From Wolfiporia cocos (taxonomy: Eukaryota > Basidiomycota > Agaricomycetes > Polyporales > Phaeolaceae), in NCBI GenBank assembly GCA_029448655.1, contig JACCLO010000007.1, positions 3,224,001 through 3,288,000 on the forward strand: a stretch of DNA of 64,000 nt. Direction: 5' to 3'. Both the position numbers and the translations under genes were made by a program. How positions within the stretch are numbered: position 1 is the stretch's first letter; every line of letters begins with the position of its first letter. The notes beneath the pieces were generated by a model. The model saw nothing but the letters and a program-made list of their open reading frames with translations. It ran no database searches and was not told the origin of the DNA. This document shows, piece by piece, positions 14,095 to 26,220 of this stretch.

Positions 14095-15289
14095 TTATAT
14101 AGGAGTGATCTTTACAGGATCACCTTCATATATGTCCATAGTGGGTGCATTGACCCTCTCGGAGCTCTCCTCCGTCATGCTTGTTACAGTTGTAGTGACC
14201 CGCACTGCGAACGTTGAGCGAACAGTTTCTGATTGTTTGCGCTCCGCGGCCATATCCCTTCCAATGCGGATTATGATGAGATCGAAGGATATGCCGGCCA
14301 GCTCGAGGCTCTGAAAATATCTGCTGAGTGCAGTCTTGTCGCAGGTGAGTGCTAAGTTCTACTTACGACGTCTGTGACATTGTACAAAGCATTACTTCCT
14401 ACGACCTCCGTTATCAGAGATATTGCGACGGAGGCAGTGTACAAAAGGGCAGACTCCACAAAGATCCAATTTATGTCCTCAAGGCTGGTCCCAGTGCTTG
14501 AGGACTGGAAGTCATCAGCAGTATATCGTGATGCCTGCCTGCTGACCGTCCCAATGCGATATACAATCATGCCTACGAGAGCAGAGTCAAAGCCGGCACT
14601 GCGCATCCTAGCGAGTCTTACTTGTTGTAATGATATTCAAAGCGAGCGTGGTGGAGCAGTAGGCCGTCAAGAACGGTTTGAGCTTAGGAACGTTTGGAAT
14701 GCTTGTGATCACTCCATGCAGTGTACAGATGTACACCATATATGCAGTTGAACATATGATGGCAGCTATCCATAGCACTACAGGCGGCACAAGTACAACC
14801 CGCTGGTGATGATATACGATCCAGCAGCGATATATCTGTTAAGATCATCAGCACGGTTTCGGCGTCTACTTGCTGGCGACACGCTTGTACCAGTACTGCA
14901 TCTGAGAAAATTCCTTCTAGAAAGAACCAAGCACTCTGTGCAGCAATTAGCAGAGATTATCTTCTGCGGAGAGCAGCACCTACCATCATCACTGCCAACC
15001 AATTTGATATTCTGCTCAGAGAGTATGCGGCGCCTCCGGGTCCCGTATAATAGATGAATGCAATCATGTTGTGGTAGAAGTTGAACACAACGTCGATTGA
15101 TCCGATTATGAATAGTACGACCGCCACAGTGAACCATGGCCAAGTAGACCGTCGGGGGTTGGTCTTGGACGACTGAAGGAGAGTCCAGATGCAGACGCTG
15201 AAAGTGACCACGTGGATCCCATAAGCAACACTTTGCATGAACAGCGAGGTGATCTGTGCCTCGGTGAGTGGGAAGGCGCTGCCACTCAT
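14095..15289 (-). CDS. multi-spanning membrane protein, family A copy 2
   Basis: Five exons on the minus strand, 15289-14984, 14935-14891, 14835-14622, 14572-14367 and 14310-14095, sum to 987 nt (328 aa). It matches copy 1 segment by segment: FPLTEAQITSLFMQSVAYG, IDVVFNFYHNMIAFIYY, SAWFFLEGIFSDAVL in the 45-nt exon, YRCWIVYHHQR, SLELAGISFDLIIIRIG. The third exon is one codon longer and the cytoplasmic tail is shorter (ends near KITPI). ATG 15289 is chosen because it aligns with the starts of the other copies; a longer frame upstream to 15346 has no family similarity. The function is unknown. Confidence 0.85.
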
Positions 15290-16397
15290 GACGGGTGGTC
15301 TAAGCAGAGGGTGGTCATCACACCTGCCCACCAGAAGCGCCGCCATATGTAATGCGCAAGATGTGAAACTGCATCAACGCCAGCAGAACCGCAGAACTCC
15401 TGTCCCATCGCACCAGTCCCGCTCGTAATAGCCAACCGTGATTCGATATGCTCGTATGCTTGTATAGTCATTATGTATGAGATGCCGATGCACATATCAC
15501 AGGGAACACAGAGAGCAGAATGGTGATCATCGATTGACCGAAGCCGGCATGTCGCATTCACCGATACTCTGTGGGAGTTCGACGTACAGCCCGTTGCAGA
15601 GCGGCACCGGGTATCAGAACTGTATACTATTCCTCTCAATCTGTTTGCTGTTAGGCTATCCTTAGGATGCAACTTCCACTTCGAGATGGCAACGAGAGTG
15701 TGCTCCGTTCACAAGCGCCAACAGGCTCCGACATCGGGGCTCCCTTCCAATGATCCTTCACGAACAGCCCTTGGCATGATTGCTGTCACTACTGTATTTC
15801 TTCGAAACCGAGCATCATGTGCCCTAGACAAACTTCATACGCTATCTTGAACGTAGTGGTCTGTAGCGGTCCGTCCTCCGGATGGTGAGTAGACGCTTGA
15901 AAGTGGCACCAAGATGCAATTGTGCGCCCTGAGCGATACGCACCACACGAGCACCGCTTCAAACAGTCTGTCATAGCTGGATGAATATCTCTCCAGTCGG
16001 TCTAGGATATATCCAATGGCATGAGAAGCTTGCCCCGAAGAAATAACTGCTCAATTCCGATGCGTTGGGTAACAACTATGCGAACAAATCCAATGCATCA
16101 GTATCCATATATATCCCAGTCACTCGAGAACTATCGACGACTGTTCGTGGACATTATTGAGCCTTACATTCTCTCAGCGCTCGTATCTATTCGTTGATAC
16201 TTATTTATTGCACGGACATCGGCACCCCTGCGTGAACATTGGACATAGCATGGACCGATATTAATATAACAGGATCTGTAACGGTTTCGGTAAACGTTAT
16301 AATCTATCATATGGAATCGTTAAGCAGTACGGTATTACTCCTCACATACACATATTGACTACATACAAGAGACGGGGGTCCTCGAGAACTTCTAGCA
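15290..16397. other. intergenic, no gene recognised
   Basis: A 128-codon minus ORF at 15286-15672 overlaps the promoter side of copy 2 and has no family motif, so it is taken as chance. Nothing else is supported. Confidence 0.55.
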
Positions 16398-17600
16398 TTA
16401 AAACGCATCGACCTTGTCGGATTCAGGAGGGACGACATCCAGCTCAACTGCATCTAGCCCGTCCGGTCTATGATCTGTAGCTGTGACTCTCGAGATGTGT
16501 ACGGTGATGGGCGGTCGACAGGCCGATGAATGTGTCCTTTCCTCGGAAAGCTCTTTGCCAATTCGGATAATAATTAGGTCAAACGATATGCCCGCTAGCT
16601 CGAGGCTCTACAGACATACATACAACGCAATCAGGTGGGCCTAAGACTGTGACATATTGAAGTACTCACCACATCGGAAACGTCATAAAGCGCATTGCTT
16701 CCAATAAGCTCTGTGATCAAAGTGATCGCGACCGATGTCGTGTACAGAAGGGCTGATTCAACGATGACTCTGTTGATGTTGCCAAGGTCCAGCCTTCCGT
16801 CTGGTGTACGCGAATTGCGGGAGAAGAATTTCGATGATCGTTTGCTAATTGAACCGATCCTCCATACGATCAATGCTGAGAACACGGAAGCGTCAGAGAT
16901 CATTGGACAGTTTTGACTAGTCGACTGACCTGTGCTCAGCAGATTTACGGTGAGCGTGATGGTACAATATGCAGACAGCCACGGTTTAAGCTTGCTCGCA
17001 TTAGGAATGCTCGTTGTGGCATCCAACGTGGAGATGTACACCGTATATACGATGGCGCAGGAGATCGCTGCGAGCCACAATATCATTGAAGGCACAACAA
17101 CAGGCCATTTGCGACCATAGATGATCCAGCTACGGTACATCTTTGATTTCGCGATGCTCTATCTGTCAGCCCTTCAGAGCCAAACGTATACAAACGCACC
17201 AGGACAGCATCTGCGGATATTCCCTCTAAGAAAAACCACACACTCTGAACATCCTTCAGCAGGCGGACGAACATCGTGGAGAGTCACTCACCCTCATGAC
17301 AGACAGCCAGTTGGAGATGTCACCGAAAGGAACGGACGGACCCCCAGGACCAGTATACAGTATGAAGGCAATTAGATTGTGGTAGAAGTTGAAGACAACG
17401 TCAATTGTCCCAATCGCAAAGAGAACGACGGCGACTACCAGCCATGGCCACGCAAAGCCACGGTTGTTGGCTCTCGATGTTTGGAATAAGGTGAGAAGAC
17501 AGAAGCAGAACGTAGCCACATGTATGCCATATGTAACGCTCTGCATGAACAGCGCCACAAGCTGTGCCTCAGTGACGGGGAACTTTGCGTTGTCGGCCAT
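16398..17600 (-). CDS. multi-spanning membrane protein, family A copy 3
   Basis: Five exons on the minus strand, 17600-17292, 17244-17200, 17140-16930, 16875-16670 and 16607-16398, sum to 981 nt (326 aa). Landmarks are FPVTEAQLVALFMQSVTYG, IDVVFNFYHNLIAF, SVWFFLEGISADAVL (45-nt exon), YRSWIIYGRKWPV, ALIVWRIGSI, SLELAGISFDLIIIRIG. Intron 3 is 54 nt with no stop, so an unspliced frame also stays open, but alignment to the other copies shows it is an intron. ATG 17600 aligns with the family start. Same strand as copies 2 and 4. The function is unknown. Confidence 0.86.
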
Positions 17601-18268
17601 GGCGAGTGTAACCGAGAGGAAGAAAAGCCATTGCCATTTATCACTAAGATCAGCAGCGTCAGTTACATATATCATCACTGAATGGATCGGAGCTAGCGGC
17701 TGCTGAGACAGAGCATGCGGCGCCCTTTAGGCCTCCGATCCACCAGCGTCCCACGCTAAGGCGCTGACACCTCCGAATCTGCACGGGAAACTACGGCAGC
17801 GATTGATCGATGCGAGGCGTTATCCCTGTAAAATCCTCCAGAGCAGTCAACGGATTTATCAAACGCTTAATAGGCGAGGTGATTCGTCCACGAAGTTCAT
17901 GCACAAGGGAACCATCTTACATCTTAGGGGTGCGTCAATGTAAATGCGATGCAGTGGCTCCGTTGATCGCTTTGCCTAGATTGTTCTCCTCCGGTATTTG
18001 TCGCTACGGCACGTGAGCACTCTGATACCAATGAATCAAAGATAGCGCAGCCAGCCTCAGCTGGAGCCTCTGGGTCACAGACGCAGTGACGGTTGACGTT
18101 GAGCGCTATGAGCTCCAAAACATCTTCCTAAAGTGTCGAGAGAACAGCTCACAATCTTCGATGCTTATGTAATACAACATATATCAATTGTACATTTGAT
18201 TGCAAATCGAGGACACAACCTTTTCTGATCACTCAACAGCCCAACGCTTTATGAAATACGATGATGTT
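17601..18268. other. intergenic, no gene recognised
   Basis: It lies between the start of family A copy 3 and the 3' end of the oxidase gene. Nothing recognisable. Confidence 0.6.
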
Positions 18269-19902
18269 TTAATCCCGTTCTACTACTTCGGCTCCATTCA
18301 AGCGCAACTCCTCGACATTGGAGAATCCTGAAAGAGACAGCGTGGTCGCGAAGTCGGCGAGGATGGACCTGATCTGACTTTCGACGCCCGCCGGGCCCGC
18401 GAGAGTCAGTGCATACATAATCGGGCGACCATCTGTATTGGGCACGTTTGAGAACAAGCAGCAGTTTGTCAAGAACGCCATGACGTACACATCACTGCTT
18501 GTGCACCGAGAGCAATTGCCTTTAGGATATCACTGCCCGTACGGATTCCGGAATCCAGAATGACAGTGAACTTTCCGCTCGCTTGCGCCGCCCTCACTTT
18601 GGGACTTTGCATGATCCTATGGAGTGCCTTGAGCGAAGAGATCTCTCCATCAACTTGACGTCCCCCTGTACAAGATGGAGTGAGCGTAGTAGGCATCCAA
18701 TGATCTGATTGTACACACCGTGAGTTGACACCACGATACCATCCGCGCCATAGTCGATCGCGAGTTCAGCATCCTGAGGTCGTCCTTTACGCACGGGTCA
18801 AGGATTCAAGCGGCATGACTCGTACCTTAGGAGACAATATACCCTTCAATATCAGCGGTCCATCCCAGTGCTGTTTGAGCCAAGCGAGGTCTTCCCAAGT
18901 TTTGCCGGTGTCCGTCACTTGGCGATAGAACTCTTGTCCGAGGCGTGAGCGGTCTATCGCTCTCTTGTCCCCTGCTTGAATCAGCGCGTCCTGCTTTGCA
19001 GCGTCGTAAGGGAACTCAAGTCGTTCGTCTTCTGGGAATGGCTCTAGCCCAAACTTCGCCATGAACACCGGATCTGTAAGTCCTACTGCTGTTCCAAGAC
19101 CGTGGGTGAGAGGGAAGTAGGCCGTATCCAAATCAAACGGTCTCCAGCCCAGAATCATGGCATCGACAGTTACGACGAGGGCTGAAAATCCACTCTTCTT
19201 GATCCGTGACAAGATCGACAGAGTGACATCCTTCTCCTTTCCCCTTCACATATAGCCGACAAGTTTCAGCACCAGATATAGCGAGCTGTACAGAAGGATT
19301 TACCAGTAAAGCATGTACCAGCGAGGACTAGATCCGTTGGCTTTGGCAACAGCCTCAATCGAACGGCTGGATGCGGTGCTCATGACATAGGGTATTCCAA
19401 GAGCACCTGCACCTGCCGCACTTCCACATTCACCATCTGCATGGACGATCGTCTGCGCGCCAATCGGCGAACAAATGAGTGGCGAAGGATACTTCACGCC
19501 GAACAGCGTGGTCTGAAACACCGCTGAGAGCCTGATCTCTAGGCATATGAGTTAGGAAGTCTACCTCTAGGTTGCACTGTGAGACGTCTCGCAACACCCG
19601 AGGGATGATCTTCCATCGCTGGAACTCTGCCCGGTTTTCTGCGTACGTAGCACCCGTCCCCGCGCTGCCAAAGACGTACAGGAAAGCATCTAGTGGCACT
19701 TTATCTCTCTGTTCCCTTCCACGATCTGGGCGACCAACTCACCAGGCGAGTCTTTCAGCTTCTCACGGGCAGCCTGTTCCAGTTTATCAACACTGACGGC
19801 CACGATAGGCGGCTGTCGACTCTTATACAGCGTCTTTGCAAACGAGCCCCAACTCCTAGAGAGCGCCGTAGAACCCTCATCAGACGCCATCTTCAGGTAC
19901 AA
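18269..19902 (-). CDS. FMN-dependent 2-hydroxy-acid oxidase / lactate 2-monooxygenase-like
   Basis: Seven exons on the minus strand: 19902-19743, 19689-19565, 19512-19304, 19243-18826, 18773-18719, 18665-18489 and 18432-18269. From ATG 19902 the protein is 435 aa, and from the next in-frame ATG at 19890 it is 431 aa; both are in frame. The TIM-barrel FMN family is clear: AFLYVFGSAGTG, FQRWKIIPRVLRDVS, ICSPIGAQTIVHADGE, RWYMLYW, GFSALVVTVDAMILGWRP, GPLILKGI with the FMN-contacting Lys, VSTHGGRQVDG with the catalytic His (split by intron 5), DSGIRTGSD, and YGRPIMYAL. Members oxidise L-lactate or other 2-hydroxy acids, passing electrons to O2. The central insert and overall spacing favour the lactate 2-monooxygenase-like branch, but the substrate is not settled. 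STHGG replaces the common SNHGG. It sits between family A copies without evident functional link. Confidence 0.88.
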
Positions 19903-21144
19903 GGGATGCGAGCAAGCACGGCAATGTCAAGGAGGGCCAAATCCAGAGATGAGGGCGGCCCGTGAGTGAGTCACTTATTAAAGTCTTTCCTCAGGCCGCC
20001 CGGCATGGTAATCATCATGATGAACAAGTGTTGATCGTTCGGCTCTCATGCTTTTTTTGAAACTACGGACTCTGGGAGGCTGATCGAGTGCAAGATGCAA
20101 GAGTCGCATCGAAAAGTGCGCGATGGGCCCAGTAGCATCGGGGTCGAGCATATTTGAGTATCGCAGTTTCCGGCAGGCCGACCAGAGTGACGGTTGCAGA
20201 AGCCCATAAGGAAGCGCTGTACCGGGGCGGTGGCCCGGATCTTCCATTCGAGAATGTATCATCTAAGACCGCACATTACGACGTTCCGGTTCAATAAGTG
20301 CGTGTATTTGTCTGGTCTGTTCAAGGAGAGAACAAGACCATAGCACATGTCTGCAGTATGCATGACGGCGGCTGATGCCGGATCATGATTACCATTGCCT
20401 GCTTACAAGCTTTCAGGCGTGTTAACAGTGCCAAGGCTCACAACGGCGCCTCGGATTGAGTTATCCATTGTTGGATTCACACATAGAGGGTCGCCGGAAC
20501 CACTACCATCTACTATCATCCAGCGCATCTTTTTGGAAGATTGAAGGAAGATAGTTCTCCATGATGTCTTACGTAAGGGCGGGAGTCCTGCAGTTGATCA
20601 TCATGATCACAGCATGTGTTCCTCGAACCGATGAAAGTTGTGGCCAAAGAGCGCCACAAACCGCATGGAATTCGAAGTAGCGGCAGGTTACACTGAACCG
20701 TCAGGGCTGTGCATCTGCACACAAAAAGAAGATACTCTAGCAACAATCCTAGGCGTCAGGATCCTAAATTCTCCATGCGGGATTCGAGGTATGAACGCAG
20801 ATGCTGGATCAATATCATTCCACGATACACACTACCGAAGCTCAGAAAACGTATACATGCTGGAGAAGCTGATGTCGTAGCACTTCACCATCCCGCGGCT
20901 GAGGAATGGTCGGACGATCTCATCTCTTTCATACCAATAGTAAACGGTAAAGTAAATAGGATGTACAGATTCTGGCAGTACGACCGTTCGGTCAACGAGC
21001 AAGTAACTATCTGTATGAGTGACTCAACAGGATAATATCACGAGCTGCATATGAGAGACACTCATAACCATACGAATACATTACCTAGAACAACCATATT
21101 TCCAGCACGCTGCCATTTAGTCCTCCAACGCATTATGCTACTGG
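19903..21144. other. intergenic, no gene recognised
   Basis: Small ORFs without motifs. The left end would carry the promoter of the oxidase gene and the right end the 3' flank of family A copy 4. Confidence 0.55.
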
Positions 21145-22454
21145 TTAGGATTGCTTAGGGACATCCCGGATCAGCGCAGCATTCGTCTTCGAGACTGAGT
21201 CGCTGTCAAGTTGATCGATGAGACTGAGTGCCTTCTTCGACCCCGACTCGACATCCGACGCCGCGGTTGTATCCGTAGCAGAGACCAACATATTCTCGTT
21301 CCCGCGGCTTCCATCCGAACCATCTCTCACGCGTAGCTCGACGTGGGTTGACAGCTCGACGTGTGTTGTGTCCTTTGTGGACTGGACGATTCGCACGCCC
21401 GAGGTTAAACCGACCCGCATTGCGATCAGGTCGACCTGGATTCCGGCGATCTCCATAGTCTGGTGCACCAAAACTTGTTCGGCCGGAGTCAAAAAATGGT
21501 CGATGAGAACACGTACCAAGGAAGCCACGTCGTAGATGGCATTACTTCCAATTACGCCGACGATCATTGTTATCGTGACAGTTGTGGTGTACAGGAGAGC
21601 TGATTCGACGAGGACTCTATTGAGCGTGGATACGACCGTGTTGCTTGCCGGGCTGTTCCGTATCTGCTTCGATCGATACTGATACATCCCCTGCTCCTCG
21701 ACGTGCCAGACACGATACACGACCAAACCTACGAAGAAAACGGGACAGACGGAGAAAGCTGTCAGAAAGCATTGGTGATGAGTATGAATGCACACGCACA
21801 GGTCGTCAACACATTCTGTGCACAAGTTAGAACGAGGTACGCATCCACGAATGGGTGCACTTTGCTCGCATGCGCGTAGTCGGTACTGGTCCTTAAGGTT
21901 GCAGTATAGTACAGAGCGGGGATAATGACTGCTGCATTCGCAAGCCATAGTAGGGCAGGTAATAGAATCACCTCCCAGCGGCGATTATACAGTACCCAGC
22001 ACCGGTAAGTCTGGAGATAGCGTGAGGGGGGGGGCTCGGAGAATTATGCGTGGCCACATACTATAGCGGCATTCGCCACTAAAGTCTGGAAGAAAATCCA
22101 GACACTCTGCACAATGAGAATTCGTTAGCACACGTACAAGAAGTGCTCTAATCTGCCACCTACCCTCAAAACGTTGACCCAAGAAGAAAAACGATCGAAG
22201 TCGGCGGTAGGGTTGGAGGAATGAATGAAGGCCGCCACATTGTGGTACAGGTTGAGGGAAACGTCGATTGTGCCCACAACGAAGAGCACCGAGGCGATAG
22301 TCAGCAATTTCCAGTGGATCTGCTTCTTGACCTTGCGATTACTCGACTTCCGAAGCGAGATCCACAGGCAGATCGCATATGTCGCCGCGTGCGCGCCATA
22401 GCTGAGCCCTTGAAGGAAGAGCGACACAAGCTGCGCCTTCGTAATCGACGGCAT
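21145..22454 (-). CDS. multi-spanning membrane protein, family A copy 4 (divergent)
   Basis: Five exons on the minus strand, 22454-22164, 22106-22062, 22010-21800, 21728-21517 and 21459-21145, sum to 1074 nt (357 aa). It has the family architecture including the 45-nt second exon and a 211-nt third exon. The sequence is more diverged: ITKAQLVSLFLQGLSYG, IDVSLNLYHNVAAF, SVWIFFQTLVANAAI, YRCWVLYNRRWEV, GLVVYRVWHV, TMEIAGIQVDLIAMRVG. The C-terminal tail is longer (about 90 residues, rich in Ser, Thr and Asp). Intron 4 (57 nt) has no stop, so retention would add 19 residues. For intron 3 a nearer acceptor would add ten residues; I chose the one that aligns with the paralogues. The function is unknown. 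Confidence 0.82.
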
Positions 22455-24206
22455 AGCGACAGCGCGACGGGCACTACACAAGAGATGTGGCTTTTGCCCA
22501 CACAGGGGCCTTATAATGCGCCAACAGTGATAGAGTCAGAATGCTAGACTGGCAGGAAGGGATAGTGTATGCGCACCCGTCAGCTTCTGAGATGCCAACG
22601 AAAAGTGAGCTTCCTCTCAGCCAGGCGTGTCTGTATCACGATGCCCAGTACACGGGAGTGGCATCCAGGGATGAATCGATCAGGCCCGGGCAGGGAGCGT
22701 GTGGATGTGCCCTGTGAGAAGGCGCTGATCAGCCACACGACGCAAGTCGCCGCCGAAGCGCTCAGTGCTTCCTGTAGCGGAACTTGGGTTTGCACAACTG
22801 TGCCACCCCACAGGAATCCCGACTAGCGCGGGGCAGAGCAAAGCAAATGCGCATCGGCGCCGTAGTAATGCCGCTGCTGAACGAGGCACGGAGTGCTGTC
22901 ATAGAGGCGCTTGCTCGGCGCACAGTCCTCGGAGCCATATGCCTTATCGCGAACCTTCGTCGCTGGGAGTATTCACCACAGTCAAGTTTCTGAGGTCAAT
23001 GATCCTCCTTCCAAAAGGTAACACGGAGTGTCACTCACGAGTGCACGTAACCAACAGAAATGGAGTACACATGTCACCTAGTTAGACGGATTCCCCTCGC
23101 GCCACGCGGAAATGAATCTTCTCTGCGCATCGGGAAGGAGGCTGCCGCTCTTTTGTCAGGCATGGCAACCACTTCTGCCATTCGTCCAATAGAGTTGACT
23201 TCTGGATCACCTAAGTGAGATGATTTACGAAAATTGTAGAACAAGCATACCAAACACGCTGTTGGAATACAGCCGTCGGCACCATGACCATGTCTGCCAG
23301 ATCGGCGCTGTCCAGTAGTATTTGACATGTGATCGCGTCTTATGCCTTGCATAGCCTTCCTCGTGAACCATATAACGACGTAACTATATCACGCCGCATG
23401 AGCGCTGTGAAGATTGAATGAGCTTGGTTTGCCCGCCTAGCATGTGCACGATCACCGCCATCTGAATAGGTAATTCGGAGCTGTCACGCCCAGCCAGATA
23501 CGCCCAGTCTCTGTTGGCAGGATAGCAAAGGTGTAACTTTGTAACCCAAGGGCCGTAATGCGGAAGCGGAAGCCAGGCTGCAATACACAGGTCCTGGATG
23601 GACTCTGGTCTATGACAGATGATACCCCCGCCTCGTTTGACGATCGTAACGAAGACATCCGAGTTCTACTCAAGACCGGAGATATGGAGTGGTCGCTCGT
23701 GCCCTGATAGGCGGAACAACATCATACAGCACAGGTTCAACAAGTGCAACGGCCGCCGTTTTTGTCGCGCATGAGATCGGATGAATTCGGGAAACGTACC
23801 GAAGCGCAACGGACGCATTTTCTGCACTGAAATCGCTTCGAGGCCATCGTAAGATTTGAACAACTGTCTCGCGTTTTGCTGTCGTCGCAATCGATAACTG
23901 CGCCGAGCTTTCGACTGTGGAATACATCGTCGGCTGATCGGAATACGATCTTTCTGCGTTATCCTTCAGGCGAGATACACATGGAATGAAATGCTCGATT
24001 GCAGCAAATCCAAGATAATTACATAGAGTTTGCGTTGATTCTTCCATGGTACCTAGCCATCTCAGAGGTCACATCTCGAGGGCTGTTAGCGAGGGCGGGG
24101 CATGTACCAAGGGAGGAATGCAACGAGACCGAAAGCAGGCGTAGCAACAGCACGAGACAGAGTCAAGACACGAGCACGAGTGAGGTCATAGTATGGTAAA
24201 TCAGGC

Positions 24207-24924
24207 TCAGGCGGGACTACCGCCATGCGTGGCGAAGGTGGCCGCCCTGAAGCGCTCAGTGTGAAAACAAGGTAAGCCGGGCTCATTCGATAGTCGTGCA
24301 CGCACCCGGCGGACGATGAAGAGCAATACTATAGTCCACATAATATTGAGGTCAGCTGCCAGCACTATGCCCAAGTCACTGAAGACACCTGTTCCAGCTC
24401 CAGGTAGACAACGCGACAGGTAAACAAGCGCGAGAATTGTAGACAGGGACATAGACATATAGATCTCATTCGCCTACAGAGACTATGCAGAGAAGGTTAC
24501 CAGAAGCGAAGCCCTCGGGAAGTCGGTAACTATCAGAGGACAGCCTGGGTGATGAGGAGCACAGCCTACAAGCGGAGAAAGGCAGAACTAGCGCAAGTTG
24601 TGCAAAAGTTGCAGTCACAGTTGCGGATGAAACGCATAGGAGATCCAGACAGAGTCTTTTATCCGTGAGGAGACAAGGCTATCCGCGAGGAAACAAGATG
24701 CTCGAGGTGCAAGTAGACAGAGAAGGGCTTGTCCAGTGATGTCAACAAGAGTAAGTGAGTAGAGTAGCTTCGCAAAGTACACCGGACTTACAGACATATC
24801 GACGGGCTACTTGCTCATAGAGCGCAAATTTTGCAAACGTGAGCTGGGTGAGCCAGGCAACAGAGCCCAAAATCTGCCGTTGCCGAAAAGCAAGGAATAT
24901 AAAATCATAAAGCGGTTCTTCCAT
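24207..24924 (-). other. possible degenerate membrane-protein gene fragments
   Basis: Three short minus-strand frames here are rich in Leu, Val, Ile and Phe and could be membrane spans, one ending in a basic RRVRARL cluster typical of a span edge. I could not join them with phase-consistent introns, and I recognise no family. It may be a pseudogene, or chance. Confidence 0.2.
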
Positions 24925-26185
24925 CCGAACTTCTCGCCGAATACCTCACCATAAAACAGTAGGTTGATGACGTTAGGAGAGTATCATGAACATCATGTCT
25001 TGCGCATTAGGTGCAAGAGAGCAGAGAAGAAACATTTTACTCGCCTTTCACGGAAAGATGAGATTCTGACGTCACACGCCGTTGTCTGCTATGGTCGCTG
25101 CAATCTTGTGTATGATGTCACGGATACAGCCGGCAAAGCCCACAGAAGAGGTGAGAAGCAGAATCTTCAGCTGCGGCGCGTGTTCTGGAGAGAACAAACA
25201 GGAAACCGAATCCGACGAGGAAGAAATTATTGGTCTCGGCGGATGCCGAACCGTTGTGGTTTGTGGCTTGCCCGCCTGCAGTCGGCTCTGGGTTTCTTGG
25301 TAGTCATCGACGTCGACCATATATACCGGCTGAATTGCTGTGACCTACGCCAAAACCCAAATCTGTAGATGTTGCTATCCGGATACATGCTATGACTCGC
25401 TTCCAAAATCGTGACGGAGTAAGACATACCATGTCGGATTATCACGCTTGAGTGGGCCGTGTGCAGCACGGAGGACTAGGTGATCAATGCCTTGGATGAA
25501 CGGACGCTCCTAACTACAAGCGATGCGGTGCGTAGCATAACAAATCACGAGAACATTGCAATTGCTAGACGATTCACGAAGCGCAATGACTTTGAAATGT
25601 AGGCGGAGTGGGTGTTCAATGAGGATCTGCGTGTGCGTAGTGATGTGAGGATAATAGTGAACCATGCTCACTGGCATCCTTGCTCACCTCCGTAAAACCC
25701 CATTGACTAGTGATGCAAGGAATCGCACTGCTCGTTTGCTGCTCGTTAGCAGGATTTGGATGCGAGTGACAAGAATGCTATTTTCTTCGCCGCTATTTCA
25801 GTAGGGAAGCTACTGGATGTTCGATTCAGTGAAAGGCTCAGGCTCGGGACCCAGGTTCATTCTCGATGTTCTTATTCGTCCGTCCATCCCTCTCAGTGGG
25901 TGATTGTAATGTGGGTATATGGTGCTCAAAGTGCTAACGCTGCTAGTTCGTATGTGCGCCTACCGACCCATACCTGCACCGAACTGGAGCCCAGTGGCTC
26001 TGTACATGACAGGAACACTTCAGATTGAAGAGAAACAATAGCGTAATAGAGAGGTTCTGCAACGCGTTTGAACCTGCCGTTAGCGGCGGGTTGTGGAACT
26101 GTTGATGGCATGGAGCAAAATGGAGTGCGGTGCGGGACTCAGTACTAGTATTGACCTTTGACAGCTAAACACACTGAATGTATGT

Positions 26186-26220
26186 CGTGACTTTGTTGGA
26201 TGCGATTCAACAAAGTCACG
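26186..26220. repeat. short perfect inverted repeat (hairpin)
   Basis: Thirteen-base perfect arms CGTGACTTTGTTG and its complement at 26186-26198 and 26208-26220 enclose a 9-base spacer. Two further inner pairs (one G-T) are possible. No gene borders it, so its role is unknown. Confidence 0.7.

Noticed and set aside
16631..17140. Unspliced reading of family A copy 3 across its 54-nt in-frame intron
   Set aside because: The extra 18 residues are absent from the three paralogues, and donor and acceptor are good.
23670..24047. 125-codon minus ORF as a gene
   Set aside because: No recognisable motif, and no phase-consistent neighbouring exons were found.
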